Below, piece after piece: positions 1 through 12,812 of a stretch of 64,000 nt of DNA. This DNA comes from Scatophagus argus. Its lineage: Eukaryota; Chordata; Actinopteri; Scatophagidae. Location: contig NC_058493.1 of assembly GCF_020382885.2 (NCBI RefSeq), positions 27,286,999-27,350,998 on the forward strand, written 5' to 3'. A program made the position numbers and the translations under genes. Position 1 is the stretch's first letter. The number at the start of each line of letters is the position of its first letter. A model generated the notes under the pieces. The model was not told the origin of the DNA. It ran no database searches and saw nothing but the letters and a program-made list of their open reading frames with translations.

Positions 1-102
1 CACAAAAAGACTTCCTGCTGAGAGGACGCGACGCTCACCGGTCTGCTGCAGACACCACGAGGACCATTTTGTACATCTGTAAATAAGAGCTGTTTGTTCA
101 TA

Positions 103-134
<32 letters not shown>

Positions 135-240
135 GGGATGCTGGGATTGTTGTGCCATATGTTTCTATATATTATTTATGAGTGAATGACATTGTTAATA
201 AAGAAATATTTATATTCTGACTCCCTCAGTAACTTTAATC
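1..240 (+). other. Possible 3' UTR of an upstream + strand gene
   Basis: The left edge has no recognisable coding exon. A (CA)n tract at 104-133 is followed by AATAAA at 197-202 on the + strand and a T-rich stretch, as expected at the end of a transcript. If real, the gene ends tail-to-tail with tnnt3. A few codons before the in-frame stops near 25-85 match no family I know, so the gene cannot be named. Confidence 0.3.
104..133. repeat. (CA)n microsatellite
   Basis: Fifteen uninterrupted CA units, just before the possible 3' end of an unseen + strand gene. Confidence 0.95.
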
Positions 241-1257
241 TCCTCTGATATTTAATTAATAAACACTCTGATGAAGGGATCCACTCGCCAAAAGAAACAA
301 CTGCCTGCCTTTTGGGGGATTTTTGTCGACACTGATGTGCCTTTTCAGTTGTTTAGTTCGAGATCCAGCAGACAGAGCTGAGACTGAACCAAAACACTGA
401 AGATGTTTGAGTTGAAACTGCTTTGCTGAGCTGAGCGGATCTTTTTAACTGTAATTTAAAAAATGTTGACTACAGCAGCTTTAAAGTAGCTGAACTTCAA
501 TTGCAGGGTTTTTCCAATACTTCTCACGTGACATCAAGTGAAGCCACGAATTATATGAATATCTCAGTAAGTTTTAATACTTCAGCCGTCGTATAAATCC
601 TTTGTTTCAACATGTTCAAATAAGAGGAAGAAAAATGACTTTGAAGCTGTTAAGGAGGAAGTTCAACACTCAATAAAAAGTTTTTATCTTTTGGCAAAAA
701 TCTTCCAAAACGGACCCTGACAGAATATAACTTCAAACAGTTCCTGCACTTCCCATGAAAAAACGTCTTGCTGAGCTTCAGATCTCCATTTAGAATCCGG
801 AAAGTCTGAATCAGATTTTATGTCTTATTTCTCCCAGTTATTACATTTCATATAAAGTTCTGACATTAGGAAACAAATGCAAAACATTTAAGAAGCAATT
901 TAGGCTCAGCAATAAAACATAAAACTGTTACACATTATAATAAACACACAGTGATGTGCTCGTATTATTATATTTGTGTATAAGCTATGAAAACAGCAAT
1001 AAAATGTGGTTTACTTACTTTGAGTAAAATGAAGTGATGATCTTCAGATCTCTGGGTGATTTTCTACATAATTAGACCTTTCAGATTCAAGTTTGTGAAA
1101 AACTCTTAACCTTTAATGTTGTTTTTTATTTGTTGGAGTTTGTACTGCATGAACATGTTTATTCACAGGAAGCTAATCAACAGATCAATCGATCAAAGAG
1201 ACTGAATGACAGACAAAGACTTTGACATGCGCACTGGAGGGTAAATGATTCTGCCCT
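241..1257. other. AT-rich intergenic stretch
   Basis: No open frame or repeat that I can name. It separates the putative + strand polyadenylation site at 197 from the tnnt3 polyadenylation signal near 1258. Confidence 0.5.
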
Positions 1258-1263
1258 TTTATT
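1258..1263 (-). terminator. Polyadenylation signal of tnnt3
   Basis: TTTATT on the + strand reads AATAAA on the minus strand, about 150 bases after the tnnt3 stop codon. This is the first canonical hexamer downstream of the stop. Confidence 0.6.
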
Positions 1264-1409
1264 CTCCCAATCCTCTTTCATACACAAACACAGTGAGCTA
1301 AAACGTCTTTAGTGGAGCTAAAAACATGACAGGCAGATCCAGACGGTCAGGCTGCTGCCGGACGCCGTGAGTCGAGCTGTCGCCGAGAGGGGGCGCCTCC
1401 GGGCAGGGC

Positions 1410-4400
1410 TCACTTCCTGCGGCGTGAGGCGGCGCCCTTCTTGCTGCTGCAAAGCGCAAAGAGCGAAAACATGTGAGTCACACCTGCACGCAGGACACCA
1501 CGGGGGCTAACCGTGGGGCTAACCGTGGGGCTAACCGTGGGGCTAACCGTGGGGCTAACGGCAGACTGATTTACTGAAGACATGCTGCAGGGAGGACGGG
1601 AAGAGGAACAAAGCGGACATACAGCGCCATCTAGTGTCCACACAAACACACACAGGCTTACCCGTTTAAATCATGGAAATATACTTAACTTTACATCATT
1701 ACTGACATATGACTTTTATTTTTTATTATTAAGGAAATGAAATTACATGACTGAGCAGGTCAATTCATCTACAGTCACATATAATCATGTCAAACTGATG
1801 GATTGTTGAGAAGTACAAATACAATATTGGTGTATATACGTTTTCGGCTACTTCATACTTCTACTCCACTGCAATCCAGAGACAAATATTGTACTTTTTG
1901 GTCCACTATATGTATTTATGTAGATTATGTATTATTATAGATTAAAATAAAACGCTTTACCAGCGTTAACAATAAGCTTTTTGAACACACGAATGCAGCA
2001 ATATTTATAATCCAATAATATGATTCACTGTTCTAATAAACAATGTTTTCATAATATGATAAATGCTGTTCTGATAAACATTGTTTTCAGAACAATGTTT
2101 ATCATTTTATTATATATCTAATAATATGATAAACACTGTTCTGAAAAATGCCATTGTGCTAAATGAGTAATTTATTTTTGCTACTTAAAGTATGTTTTGA
2201 TCCAAATACTTTTATTTTACTGCAGTAAAAATTTAGATGCATGACTTTCACTTACAACGTTACAAGCATTTCTACACTGTGGTTTTAGTATGATTTTAGT
2301 ACAACACCTGAGTGCTTCTTCCACCTCTGGAAATACTCAGGTAAAGTACCTGAATATTGCACTGTACTGTTGCACTCAAACGTCTCATGTGAAAGAGTTT
2401 CTGTGATGCCTTCACCACGTGGTTCACTTACTGTTTCTGCAGCTCGTCGATCCGGTTTCTGAGGGAGACCACCTGAAAGACAAACAGCAGTTTGAAGCAG
2501 GTACATCTCACCTGCACACATTAAGGACTTTCGGATTCTCTGCTTAAAGCTGCAGCTTCCTCCACATTAAAACACCACCACAGTGTTATTCCAAGCCCAA
2601 ATCTCTTGCCTCCTTTTCAAAGGGTGTGAAAAGTCCTGGACTGTTTAACCAGAGGAGAACGTGGACGAGCTTTCAGGAGAGGCGTTTGTTCATGAAGCTG
2701 AACTTCAGATGAAAAGACAAAGCAGGAGATGCTGCAGCAGCCACAGGTACACAACCTGTCCTCACTGACCTCATACTTCTGTCTCTTGAGCTTCTCGCAG
2801 TGGTCAAATTTTATCGCCTCCAGGCTGTGCAGCCTCTCCCACAACTCCTTCGCCTTTTCCCTGTCAAACACAAACCAAACGCTTAATGAAGGATCTGATG
2901 AAGCAGCTGAAAAATAAGACGCTGCGCCCTGAGGAACGAGTCTGAGGACGAGCAGGAAAGTCACCTCATCCTAACTGTGTTTTGGTCTCGGATCAGCGGC
3001 CACATTCATCACATAACAACTCTAATGAGTGTCTCTCTGATGAAAGCGGCAGCATCTGATGGCTCCACCTTTAATCTCCTCACGTCTACATTCAAACACA
3101 CGACAAGAGTGAGGCAGCCAAGGCTTTTTGACATTTTTGTCACCATTAAAGTATGCTGAATTAGCTATCAGCTGCTTCTGTTTGCAATGTATCTGTGGAA
3201 ATATGGTCAAATATTACTGGATTATTTGTAACCCAAAGAAAACTTAAAAACATGCTGGTGAACTCGTGAAAGATTTCGTGGCAATCGAGTGGCTGCATTC
3301 TGATATTTCATGAAGGAAACTTGGACTTCCTGCTTCCTCCTGTGTGTTACCTCAGTTTGTCCTCGCTGAAGTTGTCGATGTTCAGGGGTTTGCATCTCTC
3401 TGCCATAATCTTCTTCTTCTTTTCTCTTTCAGTCTGCTTCCTGCCCCTCTTCTGTTCAGCCTAAAGAAATAATTCCAGCAGGATGAAACTCTGTGCCCTC
3501 ACAAACACACACACGTTTTATTTTGAGCCTGCAGCAAAAATCACAGTTACGGAAAAGAAAAAGAAACAAATGAACTGAATACAAAACCAGTACCCTCTGG
3601 AGGATGCCGCTGTAGCCCGATCCCATGTTGCTCAGCGCTATCTTCTTCTTGGCCTCATCCTCAGCCTTCCTGTGGGCGTCGGCTTCCTCCTTTCTCTGCC
3701 GCTCAGCCTGTGAAATAAGTTTTAAATGATCACAAATGGACAGCAAGACAAATGGAGACAAACAACTGAATATTTTACTTTTGGCAGTCGTGTTTATTAA
3801 AGGTGGCTAAGTTAACCTCTTTGCAGTGATGTGGAAATGTACTCAGGGTGTGGTCAGCACACTCTGACATCACTGCTAGGTGTGGGGAGATGTGCAGCTC
3901 ACATGACGCTTAATGCTTAGCCACAAAACTTCAGCGTGAGATTTCAGCTTTTACTGTGTTTTGCACGAGCCCAGATGCAACAGGATCTCTGCACACCTCA
4001 GCGTTCACCTGCAGAAGCTTGCATCCCGCTCACAACAGACAAAGCTGAAGTTTTTCTACAACGCTATACTCATAGAATCTGGGGTCATGATAGTAACTGT
4101 GAAGTGGGTGTGTGTTTGAGCTCATGCACCCACTTCAGTGAAGAAAGTGTGAAAGAATCAACAGAGTGACATTAATGTGGTGGTCCTACAGAAGCAGACA
4201 CTGCGTACCTCCCGCCTGGCCTGCCGTTCTTTGTCCTTCTCAGCGCGAATCCTCTGCTGCTCGGCTCGCTCAGCACGACGCTTCTCCTGAAAATCAGAAG
4301 ACAGTCACAGTACATTAATACTTTCTGCCATGTGCAGAGCTAATGCTTGGGAAGTCTGGATTATTTCCACATCCTCAAAAGAAACCTGATCATGACACAC

Positions 4401-7400
4401 ACATAGAATATTTAGCTAAGTAAATGCATGTGTAATGAGCTCTTAATTGAGTAAAATCTCACGATTCTCTCTTTGAGAGCGATGAGCTCCTCCTCCTCCT
4501 TCTGCCTGCATTCAAAGTGAGCATCAATCAGCGACTGCAGCTCAATCAGGTCTTTGTTTTGACGTTTCTTCTGGATGTCCTGTAAGACAAGACAGCAGTT
4601 ACTAACAGGACCAACACTCATACAACAATACATAACAAAATGAGAACAAGAAAAGCACATGACCCACATGACCAGCTGCCTGCAGAAGCTTCTTTACTGA
4701 ATAATATTTGGTATTTATGTAGCGCTTTACCATTTGCCTGTAGTTCCCCCATTCATGCACACACACACACACACACTGATGGCAGTGAGCTGCCATGGCC
4801 ATCTGGAACAATCTGGGATTCAGTGTCTTGTTCAAAGACTTGTGGGCAGGAGGAGATGGGGATGGAACCAGCAACCCTGTGATTAGTGGCCAACCTGCTC
4901 AAACTCGTGACAGCCGCTCAGAGCTTTGCATGGGTGGAGGAGCCCTTTTAGCAGACTTAGACTGAAGGGAGTGCAGCCACAACAGGAAGAACATTTTGTG
5001 ACATCAGATTTGCCTCAGTCACCTGTAAGGTATTTTATCTCTTCTGTTTTCTCACTCACAGTGCAGGAATGCCTGATGAACGCGGATGTGAAATGTGCAA
5101 ATGAGTTTCTGGCCTGTGGGAGTACAGTGTGTATCCTGACATGAGAGGACCACACCCCCCCATCCACATCATCTATGTTTATAATCCATCAGTGATTTCA
5201 ATCATTCTTCAGGCAAAAATGTCAAACATTTGCTGGTTTCAGCCTCTTAAATGTCAGGATTTGCTGCTTTTCTTTGCCATTTATGACCATGAACGATTGG
5301 ACTTTGGATATTGGACTGTTGGTTGGACGAAAGAAGTAATTTAGAGACGTCACTCTGTCCTCTGGTAACTTGTGAAAACAAGGAAGGAAAATAATAATTA
5401 GTTGCAGTCCTAACGTCAAATGTCCACTTACGTCAAAGTCCACTTTCTCTCCATCAGGGATCTTTGGAGCAGAGGGTCTGTTGAAGGAAATAACATCCAA
5501 ATCAGAACAACAAATAACTTCAAGATGTCAGCAATGAGAAAAAAACATGACGGGTGGGATAAAAAATAAATCTACTCACTTGAACTTTGGCTTCTCTTCT
5601 GGTTTTTCAGCATCAAATTGAAGGCAGGGAGAGAAGAGGGAGATGAAACTGTTAGGAACATAAATATGGAGGGAGACAAAGACTAAAGGACTGCTGGTTA
5701 ATCAGGGGTGGGGGGATCCATGTGGACAAGCTGAGTTTACATCTGAGGGCTGCAGGTTGTTTCACACCTCCAGTCATTTGAGTGAGTCTCAGCAGTTTTC
5801 ACGATCAGTCGCTCGGCCTTAAGTGCTGTAAGTACACAGTGTTACCTGACTGTTCTATTTGTTAATTTCTTGTGCATTAGTGAGTGAATCAAACCAGTAT
5901 AATCTGGGACATTTGACTAATCGGGATCAGTGTACCATAAATCACCACATTACCTATTTAATAATGTAATTTTATTAACATTCTTCTGCACACTTTTCAC
6001 AACAACGAGTTTGACAGTGTGATTACTGTTAATTGCAAGGTAAAAACACAAGTGGAATTTTAACAGAAACAAAGTTTGTGATTAGCTTTTTACTTTTTTT
6101 ATGGGACCCTCACACTCAAAAATAACACAAAAAAAAAACCAGACAAACACGGGAGGAAAGTGCAGGCAAAGCAACAGCGACTCAGCAGGAAATACAAACT
6201 ACCATCTTGATCTCCCTCCTCCACTGGCAGGACACATTCATGCAAAAAAGAGAAGAAGCAGAGATGAGCAGAGGGGCCCGTAACCGTGACTCAGCATTTC
6301 TGAACCCTTCACCCTGTTCTGCTGCGTCACCTCTGTCGGCTGATGAAGACACTAAAGACTAAATTCTGCCCTTCCCTCGAGGGTGATCGGTGAAACAGAT
6401 GCACACAGTATGAATTATTGATTCGTGAAAGAGTCCCATGGAAACAGAAAAACAGAGAAGAAAACAAATCAACATACCTTCCTCTTCATAGGCGTCTGCA
6501 TGCAGCAAGCGTCCAAAGCAAGAGCAGAACAGAAATCATTAGTGGTCGGACTGGGCAGCCTTTTCCTGTCCTCTTTGTGGTGCACAGCTTATGAAGCACA
6601 TTTACCAAATTGGGGGTGTTCATGTACTGGTGTTCATGTCAGCGGCAGCCACTGCAGAAGTCTGTGTCATGTCATGTGTTAATGCTGCAGGCGGCTCCTG
6701 CTGTCGCCCTGCCCGCATGTCAATAAGAACGTTCATATGAACAACATCAAAGTTTTAGAAGGCTGACTGGGAGAGCGTGAACATATGACAGAGCAGATTT
6801 AACTGTGTGACTAAGCTCTTTCCCACAAACGCAAACCAGATTTCGTCTTAAGTTCAACTTCATTACTGTGTTGTTACCAGAAAGATGGCGGTTCAGATAA
6901 AGAAAAATAATCAGTGGTTCCAACAGGTTCCAACAGAACCAATTTAAAGGGCTTTTTTTTTTTTTACCTCACAATAGAAAATAGCAACATAAACAGCAAT
7001 TTAATTTTTCAATTATTTCAATTATTTTTCTTCTTAGTTTCGTTTGATAGAAACATCTGGTGGACTAAACTGACACTCATGGACCCACTTTGGGTAGTCC
7101 TTTTTAAAACCAAGCTTCAAAGGACCCATGTTTGGGCGGTTTCATCCCGTCTCTTTTACCAGCAATCAGTGTTGTTTTTTGGTAGCCAGACCTTAGCCTT
7201 AGTGTTGGAAGATTAGGAAATGCTCTAAATTTGCTGACACTTTGAGCTCAACATCGTGAGAAACAAAAAGACAAACAAACCTGCTCAGATAAGTCAGTGG
7301 TTTGATTTGGTTTGTTTTGGTCGTCTTTCTGCCCAGTTGTGTATGGAAGATTTGCGGTGACGAAATGAAAAGAACTCAAACAATGAAAAATGCTGAGATA

Positions 7401-10400
7401 AATGCACGTTGTACTTCTTCCTTGAAGTTATTAGTGGTAGTTCATTTGCACTACTGTCATTTGCACAATATCACAGTACTGTTTATATCTCTTATTCTGA
7501 TTGTTTTTTTTTATATTTATATAGTGTTGTTTATATTTATTTGCATTAGGTATTTTGTTAGGTAATTGGGATGAAGTGGTGAAATCAGTAAATCGCAGGA
7601 CTTCTGCAGTGGTACCAACTGTGTAAAACAGTTTGCAAAGATCATAAAAGAAATTAGGCAAACTTGAACAGAGAGGACGAATCAATTTGCATCACAACAC
7701 CCCAATGTAAATGCTTTAGAGCAGTTTGCAGGTCTCACTATTCATCTACACACAGGAAGAAAGAAGCTAAACACAGACTGAAGGGAGGCAAAGAAACAGC
7801 TTTTACATGACTGAAATTACCCATCATCCTCTCAGCTACAGCCTTCACGGGTTTGCCAAAATGCAAACACTGGCAATCAACCACCAAATGAGACATAAGC
7901 ATGGCTGCGGGGCGATGGATGAGACCGGGTAGTTGATTCATGTAAAAGTCAGCTGATTTTCTTCTTCTCCCTTTATATGCAGCTCATACTGAGAACACAC
8001 ATTGAGACATTGAGCAAGAATAAACAGGACGAAATGTTCTGATTGTGTGTCAGCTGATGGTGATATGATAACTGTGGACACTTTTCAAAGCAAAGCCCAG
8101 ATGTTCTACAGTGTATGCTAAAATAAAAGAGAGCTCATCGGGGTTCTTTGAGGACTGAAGACACCAAAAGGCACTTCAGTGTTCCTCATCAGAACCCGAC
8201 TAAAGTGCAACACACAGGCCTCGTCATGCCATCCAGAAAGCACATGTGATAAAAGGGGAGTTGATCCACAGCAGCATGAGATACCTCCCTGTGGATCAAA
8301 ATGTTTGTCAGGGAGAAGCTTTGACCAGTATGTGGCTCGAAACAAACAGTCAGGAGTTCAACAGATCATAAGGAATTATCTTCTGTGGGCAGCTATGAAG
8401 AGGAGGTAACTCCAGTGGGAAGGGCTAAAGGGGGGCTGAAGGAGAACGAGATGGGTGAACCGCAAACACATCAGACCTGACAAGACGAGAGACTCTTGAG
8501 TCTTCAAATTTTTGCCTGACAGATTTGCCAGTAGCGTGTGATATAGCAACACTGTAGCGAGGTGACATTTCAGAAACCAATCAGAGAACATGACACTAAA
8601 CATGAGACACTGGGAAAATACCTCCACACACTGGCAGATTTCTGACACTGCAAGGAAAACAAAAATTTTCAAGACCGGTTTGAGTATGATGAGAGTCTTT
8701 GCTCTTTTATAGCGTCCCTCACAATTTTACCGAGTTACAAGTAAATATTAAAAGTTCCTTTAAAAAGAATGTAATTTCAGTATCTTTTCAGTCACTACTG
8801 AACGTCAAACTGTCCTTTATTGTCAATTTTTAATTTGTCATCACTAGCTATTTTGCAGCTGTTGTTTGATAACACTTTCCAAAAGTTAACAACTTAACAA
8901 CTATTAACATTATACTGTTATTAGTATTAACAACATTCCTCTTCATGCATAAACTACTGCTTCAGAGTTTTTAATACTTCACAGTTTTGTATGACTGGAG
9001 ACCTATTTACTGTAGGAACATGTAATCTTCTCCTTCACAGTAAGTAAAATGATAACATAGGATTGTTTACAACAGGAGGGACAGAAAATGTGAAAAAATT
9101 AGCAAAAACTCAGATCATGCCTAAGTGTCATTCCAGACTCAAGGGTTTGACTTGTCAGGCAGGATATGTTTTGCAGTGTATTGACGTTGACAGGATTGTC
9201 TGTCCTATGGAGGCGAGTGCTGAATATCCTGCAGGAGAAGGGTGAGCGCACCGCCCATGCCACGTACCTTCCTCCTCATGAACCACCTGCTGCACCACCT
9301 CCTCTGGCTCTGGCTCTGGCTCTGGTTCAGGCTCTACCTCTGGCTCTGCTTCTACCTGGGCCTCCGCCTCAGGGGCTACTTCTACTTCTACTACCTCCTC
9401 CTGGGCTACGGGCACGCAGCATGCACCAAACCGCCGGGAAGTGGGAGGGTGTCGGAGAAGGCCGTTAATGAAGACCACAGACATGACAGAGCCATTAGAA
9501 ACCAAAAGTGAGAGATTACTTTATTAACAGAGAGGATGGATGGGTGAGCGAGGGACAGAGCTGCTGAAGAGAGAGAGAAACACGTGAGGATGAGAGGAAG
9601 TCAGTTGACCTTTCACACAGAGGCCATATTTAACCGTTGAGGTGGAAAACTAACTGCAGTCGTTTTTTGTGAAGATGTTGTGTGCAATATAAATGACCAC
9701 ATGAACAATATTCACACAGTCCTGGTGCGCATTTTTTTCTCACTCTATTGTAGCCTCTTTCACTATTAGAAGCCTATACTGTGGGCCTACGTGTTCCTTA
9801 AAAAGTCAAAAATAAATCTGAACTCTTCCAGACATAAAAAACCTCATCCAAAATACATTCATCAACAATAACTCAAATTTTCAAAAACTTGGACCTAACA
9901 TACCATTCAGCGGTATGTGGTGAAAGCTAACATCTGCTTTGTTAAAATCACAAAGGTTTCACAATCAAAGAAGAGACCCGAACCTCAAATTATATTATAA
10001 ACCAAGGAGCAAGTGTCACTAAATGTACAGAAAACCAATTACAGAAAGCTTAAACACAGATTTAAATGATTTACAAGCTAGCAGAGTAGCGGCTTGGGTG
10101 TTAGCTAGCAAGCTAATAGAGAACCAGTGCAGCTTATTAGAGCTAGCTAACCTCTCTAAATGTGTTGTGATGCGACTCTTTTCTGAATTTGTTGCCAGTT
10201 TGATCTTCAGTGAAATTCATTCATTGTGATTTCTAGATTATATTCATATTTTGAAGTTAAGTTAGATAAGTTTTTCGACAGTATATGAGGTACAGGCTAG
10301 TTTTCCACCTCCACTGTTAAACTTATGTCCGCCTTGTGAATGAGGTCAATGACAGTTGCACCGATGTGACATTAACATATGACAGTGTAAACCTGTCACA

Positions 10401-11433
10401 TGCCAAGAAAACAAATGTAGAGAGCCGCGATGCTCAATCACATTTTTTTCTCAACCATGTGATTCAAAACATCACTCTTACAAGTCACCCTTAACTTGGA
10501 AGTGTTTGACTGGCAGCTGGGTGTAATTTAGTTTTCTGCCTACCAGAAAATAATAAACATCCTACGCTTGGTTTTTGAACCGAAAAGAAAACTAACAGCA
10601 AAAATTGGAAAAAAAAGCTTATATCTAACAAAACTAAGAGTAAATTAAGCAGCAAGGCAGATGTATTCAACAAAGCCATTTTATCACCCAATAAACACGA
10701 AAGAGGTTTGACATTCTGCTTAGCATTAACTTAAACCTGCTGCTGTGACCCAAAGTAAATCTGCGCAGACGTTCGTATGTCCTGAATGAAGAGCAGTGTC
10801 CAGATCAAACACTTCAAATTAAGAGTGAAATCAGGCAGCTGACAAATTAGTACTGTGGAGAAACGTCTGAAATATCAAATCGATTCAGTCGTCGTTACCT
10901 TCCTCATCTTCAGTTTTGGGAAAACGAGGCATAAAGAGGGACGACAAAAACAAATATAACAAGGTGTTATTTCATAATTAGGCAACAGTTAAATATTCTA
11001 TGAGATGGCATTTGGTTTCTGGCCATGTGATATATATATCACTCATATTAAATGCATACAAAACAATAAAAAATATGTTTTCAATAAATGTTGAGAAATG
11101 TTTTATGATAGAACAAGAAAGAGAAACAATTTAGGAATGACGCAACATAAAGAAGAAAGGAAGTACTTTTGTCTGGTTCACCTCCATCTTACTTTGTTGA
11201 TATAACTTACATGCATAAGAAATAAAATAAACTGAGTGGTTGTCACTTACCCTCGAGCTGATCCCTGAAACATTAAAGATAAGACATTCAAAAATCAATC
11301 GAACATGAAATCCCAGCTGGCTCCTGTGCATCAGTTTGTTTTTGATAAAGTTTAAAGTGGCGAAACATCAGGCGGCAGTGAGTCTTGTTGTCGACATTGC
11401 GGGATTTACTTACACTTCCTCGTTGTCAGACAT
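1410..11433 (-). CDS. tnnt3: Fast skeletal muscle troponin T
   Basis: Troponin T ties the troponin complex to tropomyosin on the thin filament, so that calcium can switch contraction in fast muscle. I join 14 minus-strand coding exons: 11433-11414, 11264-11251, 10907-10899, 9405-9268, 6495-6478, 5598-5580, 5477-5432, 4579-4463, 4286-4209, 3707-3594, 3460-3351, 2860-2770, 2472-2432 and 1446-1410. All boundaries are GT-AG, phases agree, and the 852 bases give 283 aa. It starts MSDNEEVDQLE, then has a Glu/Pro-rich variable region. The conserved tropomyosin- and TnI/TnC-binding core follows: EGEKVDFD-like [38 protein letters not shown] and EKLKRQKYE. These match TNNT3 better than TNNT1 or TNNT2 as I remember them. 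The very small 5' exons of 14, 9, 18 and 19 bases suit the alternative splicing known for TNNT3. The end, [12 protein letters not shown], lacks the GKVGGRWK tail of mammalian TNNT3. Whether it is the tnnt3a or tnnt3b copy is not settled. Confidence 0.93.
1503..1560. repeat. 12-base tandem repeat in last tnnt3 intron
   Basis: The unit GGGGCTAACCGT repeats almost five times without error. It lies about 55 bases upstream of the last exon's acceptor in the sense of tnnt3 transcription. Confidence 0.9.
1840..2260. repeat. Dispersed 'ACTCCACT' type repeat remnants
   Basis: Text such as TACTTCTACTCCACTGCAATC and ACTTTTATTTTACTGCAGTA recurs in diverged form near 12050-12190, 15955-16080 and 45375-45475. 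It resembles a short non-autonomous repeat common in fish genomes. Boundaries are approximate and the family name is unknown to me. Confidence 0.45.
9268..9405 (-). other. tnnt3: 46-codon Glu/Pro/Val exon of tnnt3
   Basis: Acceptor CGTAG and donor GAGGAAG/GTACGTG keep phase 1 on both sides, so the exon can be kept or skipped without a frame change. The middle is a hexanucleotide array, GAGCC(A/T) in the coding sense, that encodes an (EP)n run. Flanking micro-exons also begin and end in phase 1, which fits a cassette exon in the hypervariable region. Confidence 0.8.
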
Positions 11434-11453
11434 GGTGACAGCAGACTTCACAC
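11414..11453 (-). other. tnnt3: First coding exon of tnnt3 with 5' UTR
   Basis: A CCCCCAG acceptor precedes 20 bases of leader, then ATG and six codons ending GAGGAAGT before GTAAGT. The start is the only ATG in the exon, and its first residues match those of vertebrate troponin T. Confidence 0.85.
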
Positions 11454-12228
11454 CTGGGGGGAAGACAAAGAGCCTGATGAGGTGACAGGATCTAAACAGT
11501 GGCAGAGAGACAGCGTGGATGTTATGAGGTTAATGGTTTTATCCCCACAGAGACGTCTGTCCTGCTGCAGAAACACCAACCTGCTAACTCCAATTTTTTG
11601 TATTTATTAAACTGGAAATCTGTTTCTTTGATAGAGAAGTCCAAGATTTTGTACTCATAAACCAAAAGGAAATATGTTAATCACTTTTGTGAGTTAAATG
11701 TTAATTATGAGTCTACAGTTAGCAGTCGGGTACCTTGGCTTAGCATAAAGACAGGAAACAGCTCGTCTGACTCCATCTAAAGGTAAAAAGTAATTATCTA
11801 CTAGCACTTGTTACTGTATATCTCATTTTATTATTCCACACAAACTCAAAGGTAAAAATGAAAAGGCGTGTATTTTATTTTTTTATTAAGTTGAATCAGC
11901 AATTATGGCAACATGTTTCGTTCCCCGTCACACCTGTTAACTGATGTCCACGGTGTGTTTGGGAACCTTTAAGCTGTCATTAAAAGATAAGTATGAAATG
12001 CTTCATTATAATGAGCAAACTTCTGGGGCGTGGCTCGAGTACACTAATTTAGTACAATGCTGAGACATTTGCATTTTTACTTGGAGCAAATATTTCGTTT
12101 TAAGATCATTTATACTTCTACACAACTGCCTCAGAGGGAAATATTTTACTTTTTACTCAGCTACATTTGTCAAGCAGAATCAATTATCACTTACTTCTCA
12201 GTCCCAGTCCAGTTATTTGTTAAATGTG

Positions 12229-12280
12229 ATATGTGATATGTTAGATGTATAATAAATTATACATCTAACATATCACATAT
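12229..12280. repeat. Perfect 24 bp inverted repeat with 4-base loop
   Basis: Arms 12229-12252 and 12257-12280 are exact reverse complements around the loop TAAA. It lies in tnnt3 intron 1, just after a diverged dispersed repeat. It may be a fold-back element or MITE; AT-richness makes a microRNA precursor less likely. Confidence 0.9.
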
Positions 12281-12484
12281 ATCCAAGAACAGTCACACTG
12301 CATAATTCATACTTTATGCTTTTTATTCTTTTATTCTTCATGTTCTTATTGCTCCTCTTGTGCGACGTAGTCTAGTTATTGATTTTTTTCATACTGATAT
12401 TTTTTGTTTTGCATTTTGTTTGACTTTCTGTTGTTATGCTGTCTGCTTTTGCTTTGTCTGTCGTTATTTTTTAACGTTACGCTG

Positions 12485-12812
12485 CACAGAGGACCATGGG
12501 GAGCAGCCTTCCCACCACCTCAGACCTCTACATGGCACGATGCAGGGGGAGGGCCCTCCACATCATGAAGGACTCCACCCATCCTGCACATGGACTTTTC
12601 CAACCCCTCCCCTCAGGCAGGCGGCTGAGGAGCATCCGGAGCAAGACCACCAGGCTCAGAAACAGCTTCTTCCCTGAAGCTGTCAGACTGCTGAACTCTA
12701 GCCATGCCCTGTAGACCCCCCAGCTACAAACACTATCCACACAAGTGCAATACCACAAGTGCAGTCATTCAGTGCATTCAAGTTCCTTGAATCCTTGAAT
12801 CCTTGAATCCTT
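12485..12812 (+). mobile_element. 3' end of a CR1-like LINE
   Basis: The frame 12496-12714 ends a reverse-transcriptase ORF with words typical of fish LINE tails: HIMKDSTHPAHGLFQPLPSG, then RLRNSFFPEAVRLLNS before a stop. After about 70 bases it closes in a tandem 8-mer, TTGAATCC, at about 12785-12812, the type of short tail that CR1-clade elements carry. The copy is cut at its 5' end and sits in tnnt3 intron 1 on the strand opposite to the gene. Confidence 0.7.

Noticed and set aside
12229-12280. Hairpin as a microRNA precursor
   Set aside because: Arms are perfectly paired and AT-rich with a 4-base loop, which is unlike typical vertebrate precursors; a fold-back repeat is more likely.
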